From Mangifera indica (lineage: Eukaryota > Streptophyta > Magnoliopsida > Sapindales > Anacardiaceae), in assembly GCF_011075055.1 (NCBI RefSeq), contig NC_058151.1, positions 8,202,251 through 8,266,250 of the forward strand: a stretch of DNA of 64,000 nucleotides, read 5' to 3'. Shown here piece after piece: positions 36,779 through 49,090 of this stretch. Both the position numbers and the translations under genes were made by a program. Positions within the stretch are counted from its first letter, which is position 1, and each line of letters starts with the position of its first letter. The notes beneath the pieces were generated by a model that saw only the letters and a list, made by a program, of their open reading frames with translations, was not told the origin of the DNA and made no database searches.

Positions 36779-37765
36779 TGTCTGAGAGCCAATTAGGTTA
36801 GATATTCATAATTATGTAATTTATTCATTTATTAATAAAAGGTATTTTATTATTCATGCATGTTAATGTTAAACATAATATATTTGTAAAAATAATATGT
36901 CTTTATAGAATGGTTGAATCATGATAAAGGGATCAGATGACTGATCGTGGGAATCCTACGACACATGACATTGTCATTCTAGAAACATCCATAATTTTGA
37001 TATTACTATATCCAAACACACGAGTAATAATGATAAGATTATCATAATATTAAACAACCAAAAAGTGACAACGATTCTCATGTGTCGAAGCTATTAGTTG
37101 ATGTGTTCATTGGATAAACCCAATAGAAGATTTTTAGATGAATATCTACTTTTATGTCTATGGGAATAAATCCTCTAATTCACAGATATATGTGGTTCTT
37201 AAACTTGAGATCATTAGATAGTCTCATACAAGAATTGGTATGACCTATGATATCGAGACATGTATAAAGGTTACAGTAGATAAATAAAGGATTCATCACT
37301 CATTGAGCACAGGAGGTGATATTTTGCATGAGAATACTGAAAGTCATCATAACCATTCGAATCTTTGGCCACAGTTAGATTAGGGTCGTAGTCTTGTCCA
37401 AGTCATTCAATTATTAACATGCATTAATTCATTTCAAGGAGTCACTAAGATAGGCATGCATCCGTGTCTCAGCCTCGAGAGATATCAATTGATGAAGGGA
37501 TTGAATTGTGCAAAACTATGCAATTAACAAATCTAAAAGTAATTTGCTAACACTTTGTCAACCAAGTGGCCATCATGTCTTGCTAGAGGCCAATCTAGAG
37601 ACTACTAGTTTAATAGAGAACTTACGAGTTATACACACATAGGAGTTGATTTGGACTCCAAGGCATTAGGTTATTTGGTGATAATCTTGGTGTATATGAA
37701 ATGGTAAGAATTCAAGAACGAATTATTGTATTTATTCTTTATAGAATACATATAAACTAATAGTT
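36779..37765 (+). repeat. Degenerate copia-type LTR
   Basis: Starts TGTCTGAGAGCCAATTAGG after a T-rich flank. In plus orientation it shares the order of phrases with the LTR starts at 17385 and (reversed) 14313: ATTAATAAAAGG, then GATCAGATGACTGATCGTGGGAATCC and TTCTAGAAACATCC. Its 3' end is not sharply defined and no internal region follows. A solo or truncated LTR is likely. Confidence 0.5.
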
Positions 37766-39870
37766 ACTATACACCTGCAAGTACATGTTAAAGGCATAAT
37801 GGCCTTTTCCTATGTTTTTGTATGATGCCAAGTGAGTTTAACATTGAGATTTGATTGTTGAGTGACACATAGTCGTGTATGAGAAGGTCACGTCCGTATG
37901 TCATTGCCACGTCAGCTGGATAAGATAATTCTACATAAATTTTAAAATGAATGATACACAACTGTGTATGTTGGATACATGTCAATGTATGGTATGATGT
38001 AGTTTCAGTTTTAAAAGGCATGTTTGTTATGTTTTAGGGATTTTTATTCCAATCCGTAAATGCACAATCATAGAGAAAGAAAGGAGCATTGAAGCTTATT
38101 GATCAGGTTATCTTTTGGCAGATCCAGTGATTATTTTTCGATGGCATGGTAAGAGTAAAGTTAGAGATAAGGAGGCATGCTTGTGCGTTATGCTTATTAC
38201 AAATAGAGGTAAAGTAAGACTTGTTATTTTCTTTACAATTCATGTTAAGGTTGTTTGATGCTACTGTATGATTCATATTTTAAAGGAAATTAAGTACAAT
38301 GCCATGTTGGTCAGATGGTATTAATGAGAGATGTGATTTAGTTATGATCTTCATTATGATTGCATAGTGAATATATATTTATTGAAGTGATACCATGACC
38401 TTTCACTTTGATTAAGTTTGATTAGCTTAGAATAGGCTTTGGATGATAATGAATGCGTGAGTAAATGATAGGAATAGGATGATGAATGATAATGTGAAGA
38501 TACTAATTCAATAATGTTGTTATATCTAATCCTTATGATACTATGTATATGTTAATTGTGGATGAATATGCACCCATTATTGTCAACCTATTAGGCATAA
38601 AAATCATATTAGTGATTTGTTATACTGTTGGTAGAAAAAGAAGTTTTTGTAGAGATCTAATTAAGTTGTAAAAATCATACGTTTTCTGCATTTTAGACTC
38701 AACATACGGTTGAGTGGTATAGGACACATGACTGTATGCACAAAGCCTAAAATTCAACTTACCTTTTTCAATGATCTAATAATTGTTGAAGGTTAAATGA
38801 CTAGAGTTAACTAGGATACGTGGACTACCTATATATAGTTTTGGCACAATCGTGTGTGGGGCGAAATAACTAGAGTACCCTTGAGAAATAGTGTGATCGA
38901 GATGAGAATAGAAAAGGAAACTGTAATAATTTCTAAAAAGGGTGCATGCCTTTGTCATTAAGCTTACATGTCTGTGTATATGGAAAAGTAACATATGGGG
39001 AGAGGCCACGAAGAAGGGTAGTCGTGTATGAGTAAAGGGAGATACATTCCAGTGTATTAAGAAGCACACACTTGTGTATGAAGGACAGAAGAAATAAAAG
39101 GGCAAGAAAACTAGGTAAGAGATTAAAGGGTCGTCTCGAATGACAATACAACAATCCTAGGTATGTAGTAGTACCCTATGTGCTTAAGAGATAAGTTTTA
39201 GTAAGACACGAGATATTTATTTAGGTGGAAACGAGAGTGAGCTGAGTTGAATTAAGGCTCGAGACGTATGCTTGCTAAATATTATAGGGTCGTTATGACG
39301 GGGCACCTTAAGTATGTATTCCCTACATCATCTACATTACGACACATCCTCAATAGGACATTGTACCTGTAATAGGGTACTTAATTGCAGAAGAGCCCAA
39401 TTGAGACATGATTTTGGTGTAGGGGAATAAAAAGATAGTTCACATAGCTAAGGTGTCAAATCCCTATAATCAGTCTAGTCCAATTAATCTAGTATACAGT
39501 TTCAGTCATGGTTTCCAAATGATGATGCTTTTATTGAGTAAAGATATGGTCATACTAGATAAGTATTTGAGAAGTGGTTCATTAGTGATTAAGCAAAACA
39601 TAATTTGACCTAAAAGTTACGATAAGGAGCTAAAACATTCCCTAAAGTTTAGTATAAGCATAAAAATAACATATAAGACCCAACATCATCCATATGGGAG
39701 CTTAATGTCAGCACTGGATGATGAGATAATATGTGTCAAGATTAAGAGTATTTTATAAATGATGTAAAAGTTAACAGTGGAGTCTCCTACTTACTGAGTG
39801 TTTTGTCACTCACTCTCATATTTTCATGTGTGCAAGTGCAAGTGATTGTGACATCTGTGGGATGAATGAC
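37766..39870 (+). repeat. Degenerate gypsy LTR of the F/G family
   Basis: Starts near TATACACCTGCAAGTACATG, matching the minus-strand LTR start of element G (TATAACACCTACAAGTAAG), and likewise is followed by a run like AAAGGCATAATGGCC. It contains the same family of interrupted TACAC/GTGTA palindromes (for example near 37870, 38710, 38960 and 39070). The expected 3' end GGTGTTACA is not seen, so it is truncated near 39870. Frames at 37788-38021 and 38776-39154 are LTR sequence. Confidence 0.5.
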
Positions 39871-39949
39871 AATAACAGTGATGGCATTTTTGTCATTTTC
39901 TCATTATTCAGTTTTTTATAGTTTCTTTGATTTTTATGTATTTGGCTAC

Positions 39950-40560
39950 TTATATCTTGTCTTTTAATATTTCATTAAAAACGTTCTTACAATGTTTAAT
40001 ATCAAAATACCTCATATATTTTTTTAATATTTTATTTAACCCCCTATATTTATCTAACAATTTATTTAACAACCTTTTATGTTACCTTGTATCGAAATGT
40101 ATCTATTTATTCTTAACATTTTATTTAATACGTTCTTATGATGTTTAATATCAAAATACCTCCTATATTTTTTAACATTTCATTTAGCCCCCATACTTAT
40201 CTAATATTTTATTTAATACTCTCGTATGTTTCCTATTATCAAAATACATCTGTTCATTCTTAACATGTTTTCAAATACAATGTTTAATATAGAAATATAA
40301 TGTTTAATATCAAAATGTCTCTCATATTTTTATAATATTTCTTTGACCCCCCATAATTATCTAACACTTCATTTAACACCTTTGTATGTTGTCTTGTATC
40401 AAAATATATCTATCTATTTTTAACATGTTATTTAAATCTTTTATATATTGTATACTATTAAAATACCCCCATACTTATCTAACATTCATTAAACCCCTAT
40501 ATTATTATCTAATATTCAAGTACCCCCTTTATATGACATATAAACTAGATTTAACAAATA
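39950..40560. repeat. Degenerate tandem repeat, period about 150-160 bp
   Basis: The phrase TGTTTAATATCAAAATACCT recurs near 39993, 40143 and 40301. The phrase TTGTATCAAAATATATCT and its variants recur between them. Each unit also has CCCCCNTANTTATCTAAC. Half-units of about 75-80 bp look related to each other. There are at least three full units with decay to the right. The frames at 39927-40148 and 40386-40580 arise from the repeat and are not genes. Confidence 0.7.
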
Positions 40561-41089
40561 AAATTAAGCTTTTAGGGTAAGATTCGTATAAATACCTTTT
40601 TTTCACGAATAGCCTTTTTTCCAATCGAATTCAGAAATACAAACTTTTTCTATCCGAACGAACCCGTACTAATTGATATTGAGTAAAAATGAGAGTGAAA
40701 GTGAGTGTTTGAGTTATATGAGAAGTGTATATAATAAGAGTGAGTAAGAGAGTTTATATAAATGTGATGCAGGGTAATTTTGGTATCTTAAAAAAAGTTT
40801 AGGGTATTTTTGCTTAAGAATAGTGAAATTGGGCATTTTTACTTAATTGAGGGGTAATTTGACCAATTATTATAATTTCTCTTTATAATATATTCTAATG
40901 TTCATAAGTATGGGTATCTTGATTGATTTTTTTTTTTATAAATTTTTAAGTAAAATTTATTAATTATAATTTGATAATAAATTAAATTTATTAATTTTTA
41001 ATTAAATCATAAATTAGTAAAATAACTTATTTAGCCGTTATTTTAATTTTAAAAATATTATTTAAAACTTATCAATATTATATTAAAAT
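40561..41089. other. AT-rich intergenic DNA with MULE-end-like phrase
   Basis: Between 40770 and 40862 there are three spaced phrases GGGTAATTTTGG, AGGGTATTTTTGC and GGGCATTTTTAC followed by GGGGTAATTT. They resemble (inverted) the phased terminal region of the MULE at 52164. They could be one end of a decayed Mutator-type element whose other end I cannot find. No gene is seen. Confidence 0.35.
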
Positions 41090-41640
41090 GAAGCAGCCCC
41101 TTGCTTACTCGCTTTTAATCCAACCAGAAACACCAGAAGATGTGGCCACAAATTTTTCTAATTAAAATTAATGTTTAGTCCAACTAGAAGCCGGTGGTTG
41201 TCAACCATCCAAATGCCTTCTGTCTACCTCACTTTCTCGTACACGTGACACTATTCTAAAAGAAGGGCGGCAAGTGGGCGATGACGTGGCGAAAAGTGCG
41301 GGGAAATCCACGTGGAACGTTATCATTATCCTCTTGCATGGCCCTAGATATTTTAAATTTCCTACTTTTTCGTAAATATCATTCAACCTTTTTTTTATAT
41401 TTTTAAAATATCGTTTTAATATAAACGTCACTGCCTGAGAGTAGAATTGCAGCTACTCGCTACTTATAGACCAATCAGGCCTCTGCTCTTGCCTCCAATT
41501 AAATCATAAATAAGAGGTTATTTATCTAAATAAATAAATAAATATATATATATAGATGTGAAGGTCACAATATGTAAGAATGGAGCTTGTCTCAACCAAA
41601 GGGGTGATTAGACATGTTGAATAAGACAGGTTGAGAAATT
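41090..41640. promoter_or_regulatory. ACGT-core motif cluster in low-copy-looking DNA
   Basis: Within 75 bp there are CACGTG (41242-41247), GACGTGGC (41283-41290) and CCACGTGG (41308-41315), the binding cores for bZIP and bHLH factors. The surrounding sequence is more GC-rich than its neighbours. It is not matched to any repeat here. A promoter role is inferred, possibly as distal promoter of the MYB gene beyond nest 2. The small frame at 41431-41201 has no recognisable domain. Confidence 0.4.
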
Positions 41641-41643
41641 TTA

Positions 41644-41761
41644 TCTGGCTTAAACAATTTTGACATGTTATTATAGTAAGTCATGTCATACTTATAGACT
41701 AGTCTGACTTAAACAATTTCGACATGTTATTATAGTAAGTCATGTCATACTTATAGACTAG
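41644..41761. repeat. Tandem duplication, two 59-bp units
   Basis: The unit beginning TAAACAATTTTGACATG at 41651 is repeated at 41710 with three or four changes. It lies in AT-rich DNA just outside element G. Confidence 0.9.
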
Positions 41762-42119
41762 TTTAGCCAGAATGGGAGCTTGATACTATACACAATATTA
41801 TTAAAAAATTAATAAAATAATACTTATAATATAAAAATAATTATTTTTTTTTAAATTAATGGGACCAACCCATCAAAAGTCTGAGTTTATATATATAGGG
41901 CAAGGTTGTGGGCTTTACGTATTTTGTGAGTTAATCGGTCCAAAATCTTGCAATTGCGTAGGTTTTAGGCCGAACCCAATCTATTGACATTTTTAAGTAT
42001 AATCGAACAAATTTGAGTTTAAATAATACTTAATTCAACCTCAATTTGATTATTTAAAGGGAAAACTTGAGCAAGTAACATCTTGCCTTAAGTTCAAGCT
42101 TAAGATAAATATGAGTGGC
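41762..42119. other. Left flank of gypsy element G, no gene seen
   Basis: AT-rich sequence without a recognised gene. It ends GAGTGGC before the LTR start. Confidence 0.45.
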
Positions 42120-44085
42120 TGTAACACCCTTCTTTAGATATATATCCTTGATGAACATATATTAAAAAAGATGTGCACAATTGATCTATTTGAAAACTTT
42201 AATATATGATCATAATTATAAAAGCGTGTAAAAGAGTGATATAATAAAAGTAACTGATTTATTAATCAGTTCATAAAATAACAAATAGCTGAAAATCTCT
42301 ATTATAAAATGATTATATAAATCTTGAGTAAACCAATGTGTTTGAAAGTAATGATAATAATAATAATAATAATAACAATAAATATATATCTAGTAAAGTT
42401 GAAATGACATAAGTACCTCTCTCCTCGTGTAACCACTTTCTGGATCATTGGATATCTGCTTATCTTGCTACTTACCTCTACATGTAAAAACGTACAAAGG
42501 AAATGCATGAGTAAAACTCAATAAGTGGAGATCTTTCGACATCCATGGCTATTAAATTATCTTGTGATAAAACTCGCGTTCCATCTATAAGCTAAGTATG
42601 TCACACTAAGACACCTTAGTGCCTTGACATAGATCATCCACAAAAAACTACAGAGACCTAAGTTGGAATCGGTATGTCTAATGCCCTAGTGAATACTACT
42701 ATGGTGCCTTGCACACATGCCAAACACTCTACTAGGCTATCATACTTGGACACCCTGATCACACGAGAAAGCTCCAATAGTAGCTCTTTCCTTTACCATA
42801 TAAGCTAATCAAAATTACTGACTAATCATCTGAAGATGGCCCTTACCTTAGGAAAATATGTGGTGCATTATGTTGATCATGTGATTGATATCTAAAAGTT
42901 ACATCTTTCTCATACACACCTAAACTAAACTGGGTGGCTATACGCCTTGGGACCGAGTGCATGATGGATCTCATGGGTATCCGACCCAGTTGCTCTAAAA
43001 AAACTTGTAACTTACACACATAGATGGTGACTATCTAGTTGTGTGACACTAATCTTAAAGTTATTGACTTTTGACTCTAATTCAATTCAAATTTGAGTTT
43101 ATGTTGTTGTCCACATAGTCTGACACTTCATCTATATCTTATTGAATTATTTGTCCTCTATTAACTTATTATTCTTCTAACATAACTCCCTTCTTGTGCC
43201 CCTAACTTAGGGGTACAATTATCATTTGTCTTTGTTTAGGGGTACACGATCATGTGCTTCTAAACCCACGCCTGTATGCCTCTTGAACCACATACACAAA
43301 CATGTAAAACTGAACACATGACCTTGTATACAGCAGATGCACACAGGGAGTTGACTTGGATACACTCCCGTGCACTTAGATCCACATATAAGAGCCACGT
43401 GTCTTCTAGCAAATGTTATCCACTTTTGGAAAGCCATACATGGGCATGTATCTCATACTATATGACCATGTATTTCTCCCTTCAAAATAAGCACGGGATC
43501 TTCAAACTTTCAAAATTTTTAGAACCACACATAGATGTGTACAAGATCACACACAACTGTGTATCGTAATCTGAAAATAGTGCCCAAGGTTTCTACGATT
43601 CTCTAATCATGATTCTAGTGATACTTGCACAACTATAGCACAAATAGTAGTCTCTAAGCACCTTAGGCATAATATTTTCACTATCTTTTCAACTATAACA
43701 CACATATACAAAATCTCATGGCATCAAATATAAAAACAATGAACATTCAAGCCAAAACAGATAACCTTCACATAATCAAGAAAGTAGACGTGTTTATAAT
43801 TCATCTTACGACTATAGAAGATAATGAAAGGGAGTGAGGGTTATCACGTTTTTACTTTATCTCCAAGACGCGATACATGGGCAAGTATGGACCATAAACA
43901 ACTGTGTGTCTACTTGCATAACTAAAACAACTTCATGTTTTGCTGCAATCACAATCTAATCCATTCATATACATGACCATGTATGCCTCTATACAGGAGT
44001 GTGTAACCTTGAAAAATCATTAAACACCAAATTTAAAATAGAAAAAAAGACTGAAATGCCCTTAAACTTACTTGTAGGTGTTATA
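42120..44085 (-). repeat. 3' LTR of gypsy element G (minus-strand element)
   Basis: Plus-strand TGTAACACC...GGTGTTATA; the inverted repeat ends and the parallel copy at 50034 define it. Just inside, the minus strand has the purine tract GGATGGGAGGAT (plus-strand 44086-44097). Compared with the other copy it lacks about 240 bp near 43805, matching 51678-51917. Dense interrupted palindromes occur at 43245-43570 and 43865-44010. The frames at 42302-42508 and 43222-43569 are LTR sequence. Confidence 0.85.
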
Positions 44086-44098
44086 ATCCTCCCATCCT

Positions 44099-45130
44099 AA
44101 TATGAATTTTGTTTTCAAAATTCACTCAAACAGTTATGGGAACCTCTGCTGCATATTCTATTCAACCTCTCATATGGCTTGCTCAACTCAGTGATTCCTC
44201 TAAAAAACCTTTATTAGAGGAATCTACTTATGTCTAAGTTTTTTAACTTATTGGTTTAATATCTGAATTGGATGCTTCTTGTAAACCAAATTATTCTTTA
44301 ACTTGACATTCTTAACACTGAGCACATAAGTCGTTGATGTATTTATGTAATAGAGATACATGGAACACGTTATGAATGTGATCCATGTTTGTTGGCACTA
44401 ACTTGTCCTACAAATCTCGGTATTAATTTGTTTTTCCTACTGAATCGCATAACATGTCTATAGATTGCTACTTTGACGAATACCTTATCACCCACCTAAA
44501 ACTCAAGATCACGTCTCCTATGATTTGCATAACTCTTCTGATGGTCTTAGGCTTACCTCATCCTTTTCTTGATCATCCTCACATCCTCAATCATTCTCTA
44601 GGTCAGCTCGAGTCCCAATGATTAAGTTAAAACATTTCTCTCTCCTATCTTATCCTAGTGCAATGGTAATCTACATCTCCTACCATGCAAAGCTTCATAA
44701 TGAGTCATCTTGATGGTTGTCTGATAACTATTATTATAAGTAAACTCTATTAATGACAACATATCCATCCAACTTACTATTTTGTCTAGGCAACAAGCCC
44801 TCAACATGTCCTCGATCACTTGATTTACTCTTTTAGTCTGCTCATCAGTCTGAGGATGATATATTGTACTAAATGCCAATCTCATACCCAAGGATTTCTA
44901 CATACTTTACCAAAATGTTAAGACAAATATAGTGTCTCGAAATGATATTATCGTCCTTGGTACTCCATGAAGTCTGACAATCTCCCTCACATAGATTTGA
45001 TCCAACTGATCTATACTCATGGTGTCTTTAACTACTATGAAATGTGTTGACTTAGTCAACCAATCGACTATAACTCATAACACGTTATAGCAACCTCTAA
45101 CCATCAACAATCCAACCACGAAGTACATTA
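44099..45130 (-). pseudogene. Gypsy integrase remnant of element G (C-terminal side)
   Basis: The minus-strand frame 44891-44655 contains LAFSTIYHPQTDEQTKRVNQ, then VSWMDMLSLIEFTYNNSYQ and a GRRCRLPLH end, the conserved second half of a Ty3/gypsy integrase core (family: S-T-A-Y-H-P-Q-T-D-G-Q-T-E-R). Upstream to 45130 the core start is recognisable but shifted. The C-terminal domain continues down to 44099. Integrase is cut in two by the solo LTR at 45137-47036; the zinc-binding half lies at about 47040-47500. Confidence 0.85.
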
Positions 45131-45136
45131 ATATGT

Positions 45137-47036
45137 TGTAATACTCTCAGGTGCGTTTCAAGGGCATTTATGCCTTGTTTTGAGACATTTCCAATCTTAA
45201 CTATATATGTTCAAAGTTATGTATAAATATATATATGTGTGTGTGTGTGTGTGTTCACACATATGTGTATATATATATATATAACAAAACAAAACAAAAA
45301 ATTACGAATAAGACAAAGGATAAGTAAATATGATAAGCCAAAAATGTATGTACATACATTAAGGGATAAAAGACAAAACAAAATACTTTTTTCATCTTCT
45401 TCTCCCATCTCTTCTAGAAACTCATCCTTCTTCAAGCTTCTTCTTTGTTTTTGAAGAAAAGAGGATGATTTGAAAGGGTTTTGGAAGACAAAGTAAGAAA
45501 AGAAAAAAAGAGAAAACACTTTGGACGTCTTAGTAATAAAAAAGATCTTTTTCTTTTCCTTTTACCTATGTTTATATATATTGGAGTATGTTATATGAAT
45601 ATGTTAGTGTGCTTTGGTATTGATATAAGATGGTTCTTGGTGAGAAAATAAGGCAAAGATAAGGGAGCAAGGTAGGCAAGTGTTAGCTTGAAGCAAGGTA
45701 AGTAGAATCATTTTTGGTCTCCTCTATATCTGCTAAATAAACTCTATGTTTCATGTTTTATGCCATTAGTTCCTTTGCTCTATGTTATAAATAATGATTT
45801 TGTGTTATATGGATGCATTGGTCATGGTTGGAAGCAAAAAAGAAAGGTTATACATATAAATGATAAAGCCATGACAAGGGAAATAGGGATACATATATAG
45901 ATATGAATAGTCATATATATTTGATTGAGTTAAGTTAAATGGCATGGTTGAGGAGTTTTGAAGTTGAGAGATGTTGTTTTTCCATTTGGAGTATTTATGT
46001 GTGTGATTTTGGTTCATGGCAAAGAGTTGGAAAATATTTACAATTTCACTGCTGATTTCATCCTACATTTTGATTACTTTATCTGATAAATCATGAGTGC
46101 TATTATAACTCATTGGAAAACACTTTGAATCCTCTTTTCAATGATATATAGTTTGTATAATTTGGAGATCGTTTATACTGTTAAATTGCTTGAACAAAAA
46201 GATTGTCTATCAAATAAATAGTAATTACAGTTTTTTTGAAAAAAACAAAGGAAAGGAAAGAAAAGAAAAGAGAGAAAAAGAAAAGAAAGAAAGAAAATTT
46301 AGGGCTCAAGAGTCAAGGGTCATCTCGAGAGTATGGTCTAACGAGTTATGGATACGTAATAGTATCTTATGTGCATAAAGAGAAAGAAAGCACGAGTTTC
46401 AGTTTTATATGGAAGCAAGATCAATAAGAGATAATGCATGCATGCTATGAACTATAAGAGGGCACTTCACGCTACACCACCTGTAGTCAGTTTTCAAAAA
46501 GTATCGTATAGACACCAGATGGGACAAAAGTGACCTTAATAGAAAAAGATAAGTTAGATTATTCCTTTAAAGAGAGATAGTTTACTTATTTCTTTCTCTT
46601 TATTCGGTGTTCTTATCCCTCACTTCCTTTCCTTTCATGATTACAGGTACAGGTGATCGGGGTAGCTACAGGGCAGGGTCAGGTCAACAAGGATAGATCT
46701 GGGCTAGAGTAAGTTATCTATAATTTATATTACATGCGTATAGTGGTATGATATTATTGACTTTTAACCCTATGTAAATGTAGTTTTAAAATAGTTGTAT
46801 AATTGTATCTAGGGGTATGTACTTGATTATTCTATGATTTCATATGCTTTCAGATGAGTTTTTGTATATGATATATACATCTTTTGTTTGCTTCTAGATT
46901 TTCAGTTTTGACAGAACAATTTTTAAACACTTTTAATGACAAGTTCATTTTAAAGTTTTTTTAAAATAAATGCTCCAGATATTAATTAGTAACATTTTTT
47001 CTCTGAAAGGGCAATACTTTTGGAGAGGGATGTTAT
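45137..47036 (+). repeat. Solo LTR (1.9 kb) splitting integrase of element G
   Basis: Flanked by ATATGT at 45131-45136 and 47037-47042, a 5- or 6-bp target duplication that falls inside the integrase reading of element G. The left end starts TGTAATACTC and the right end reads GGATGTTAT, imperfect inverse of each other. It resembles the F/G LTR family in its first bases, where a GGGCATTTATGCC phrase follows the start. It contains a (GT)n(CA)n/(TA)n microsatellite at 45224-45283, purine-rich AAAGAAAAG runs at 46248-46295, and no gene. Confidence 0.75.
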
Positions 47037-47039
47037 ATA

Positions 47040-48740
47040 TGTGTTCCTACTTTCACTCAAAAATACTAATAGGTTGCAAAAGTCTAGATGGCCTCTGGTG
47101 TTCACCTTTAACCTATTGACACACAAGGCATTTAGCCACAGAATTTACAATGTATTTCTTCATTATTGGGTATTCTCAAATCCTGATACATCTTTACACT
47201 CCTAGGGTGGACCATGTAAAAGGAAATGCATGCCTCAGCTAGGATCTTATTTCTCAAACTCTACTATTGAGGAACTCATATCGTCTCTTTGAATCTCAAG
47301 ATATCTTCTACAATACTAAACTCAGTCTTAGTATTCTTAACTATCTTTTGTTTGATCTGTAGACATCTCTCATCTAAAGTCTATGTTACATGAATCTCAT
47401 CTAAAAGGGTCCACTGAATCTAAAGACCTATCAATTACCTAGTGATTACCTCTATCTACTCTCTCACCAACTTCTGTTGTAACTCATTATGAGTGGTAAT
47501 TTATGATAGAAACACTTTTCTGCTCAGGGTATCGACAAGTACATTGGTTTACCTAGGTATTATTTAATTTTGCAATCATAGTTTTTTACCAACTCCAACC
47601 ACTGTTTCTATATTTTGTTTAGTTCTTTTTAAATGAAGAAATATCTAAGGCTCTTATGATCCGTGTATATCGTATTGTTTACACCATATAGTTAGTGTTG
47701 TCATATCTTATGTGCGAACGCCATAACTGCCAACTTAAGATTGTGAATGGGGTATCCAATCTCATATTCCTTTAATTGACAAGAAACATAAGTTATCACC
47801 TTCCCTTTCTGTATCAACACTGCTTTCAAACCCTAATGTGAGTCATCTGCATATAAATCATAGTCTTCATTTTCCTTTGGCAAGGCAAAGATAGGAGCTA
47901 AGGTTAATCTTCTCTTTAATTTTTGGTAACTCTACTCATAGACCCTTAACCATCTAAAAGAAGTCTTTCTACATGTCAACTCTATGAGAGGTCGAACAAA
48001 CTAAGTGAATCCCTCAACAAAGATTTTGTAATAGCTTGCCAATCCTAGAAAATTTCTAACCTCTTTAGCTGTCTTAGGCCTTTGCCACTTTAGTACTACC
48101 TCAATTTTATTAGAGTCCACTGATATGCCATTTATTGAAGCCACATGACTTAAAAATGCCATTTTATCTAGCTAGAACTCATATTTAGAGAATGTTGTGA
48201 CCAATTGCCTCTCTCTCAACCTTTGGAGCACAAATCTCAAATGTTGCTCATGCTCTTTTCAAGTTCTAGAGTATACTAAGATGTCATCAATAGATACTAC
48301 TTGGGAATGGGTACTTATTCTTCATTGTCACCTTATTCAACTTTATTTATAAGGTTCATAAATACTGAAGCATCCTTAAGTTAGTTAAATAAATAATTAA
48401 TTCTTGGGAATAGGTACTTATTCTTCATTGTCACCTTATTCAACTCCTTATAATCAATGCATATCCTTATCGATCCATCTTTTTTCTTTACAAAGAGGAT
48501 TGGTTCACTCCTGTGGTGAGTGGTTTAGTCTGATGAATCCATTATCCAGCAGTTCTTATAACTGTTTCTTTAGTTCTTGTAATTCATATGAGGCTATTCT
48601 ATAAGGGGCTTTAGAAATTAATGTTGTTCCTAAGGCTAATTCAATGCTAAACTCAATCTCCCTCTTTAGTCCCAACCTTGGAAGGCTATTAGGGAATACA
48701 TCTAAAAACTCTTACACCATTGGAGTATCTTTATGCTTAG
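47040..48740 (-). pseudogene. Gypsy RT/RNase H/integrase zinc-region remnant of element G
   Basis: Reading the minus strand downward from 48520: [20 protein letters not shown] (RT palm), a large gap in the palm, then VVSIDDILVYSRT (catalytic box, intact Asp-Asp) near 48285. It continues with EHEQHLRFVLQRLR, ISVDSNKIEVVLKWQRPKTA, the RNase H start DYDLYADDSH near 47850, and DHKSLRYFF near 47655. The integrase zinc-binding part follows at 47500-47040 and ends in QVKVEHQRPS-like sequence. Many stops. The palm between IDYKE and VVSIDD has lost most of its residues and holds a duplicated 43-bp phrase (48300-48342 and 48403-48445). Confidence 0.8.
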
Positions 48741-49090
48741 AACTATCTTTATTGATTTTGAACCATGTGTACCAAATATGCTATACACCCCTTACTCAAT
48801 ATCTTCTTAACCTTGATACTGCTAACCATTATGTTAAGGATTTGACCCTCTTCGAATGTGAACTGTTCACTATCATCCTTACTAAATCTAACTTTCTTCT
48901 TCCTGTAGTCTATTTTAGCTCTGTATATGCTTAGAAAGTCTATGCCTAGTATCACATCGATGTTTGACATGTCTATGATTATTAGGCCCATGACCATTGC
49001 ATGACCTCTCAAGATAACTATTTCCTTTACTAACATTAAACTACTATGGACTTGGTCCTTATCTAACATCTCCATTCTGATGGGGAACGA
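48741..49090 (-). pseudogene. Gypsy retropepsin remnant of element G
   Basis: The minus-strand frame 49075-48749 contains MSNIDVILGIDFLSIYRAKI, then DYRKKKVRFSKDDSEQFTFE and ILSKGCIAYLVHMV. This is the C-terminal half of a chromovirus-type retropepsin and the short linker into RT; typical forms have VILGMDWLSKYRATIDC. The catalytic D-S-G-A part upstream is decayed. Confidence 0.75.

Noticed and set aside
38776..39154. Overlapping hydrophobic minus-strand frames of 109 and 73 codons
   Set aside because: Both come from the degenerate F/G-type LTR, and no other evidence of coding exists.
39840..40870. A complete second large MULE
   Set aside because: Only one MULE-end-like phrase is seen near 40862; no matching left end or target duplication could be found.
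43222..43569. Overlapping frames on both strands
   Set aside because: Same reason: dense palindromes within LTR G open both strands.
45217..45519. 100-codon minus-strand hydrophobic frame
   Set aside because: It begins in a (GT)n/(TA)n microsatellite and lies in the solo LTR; low-complexity artefact.
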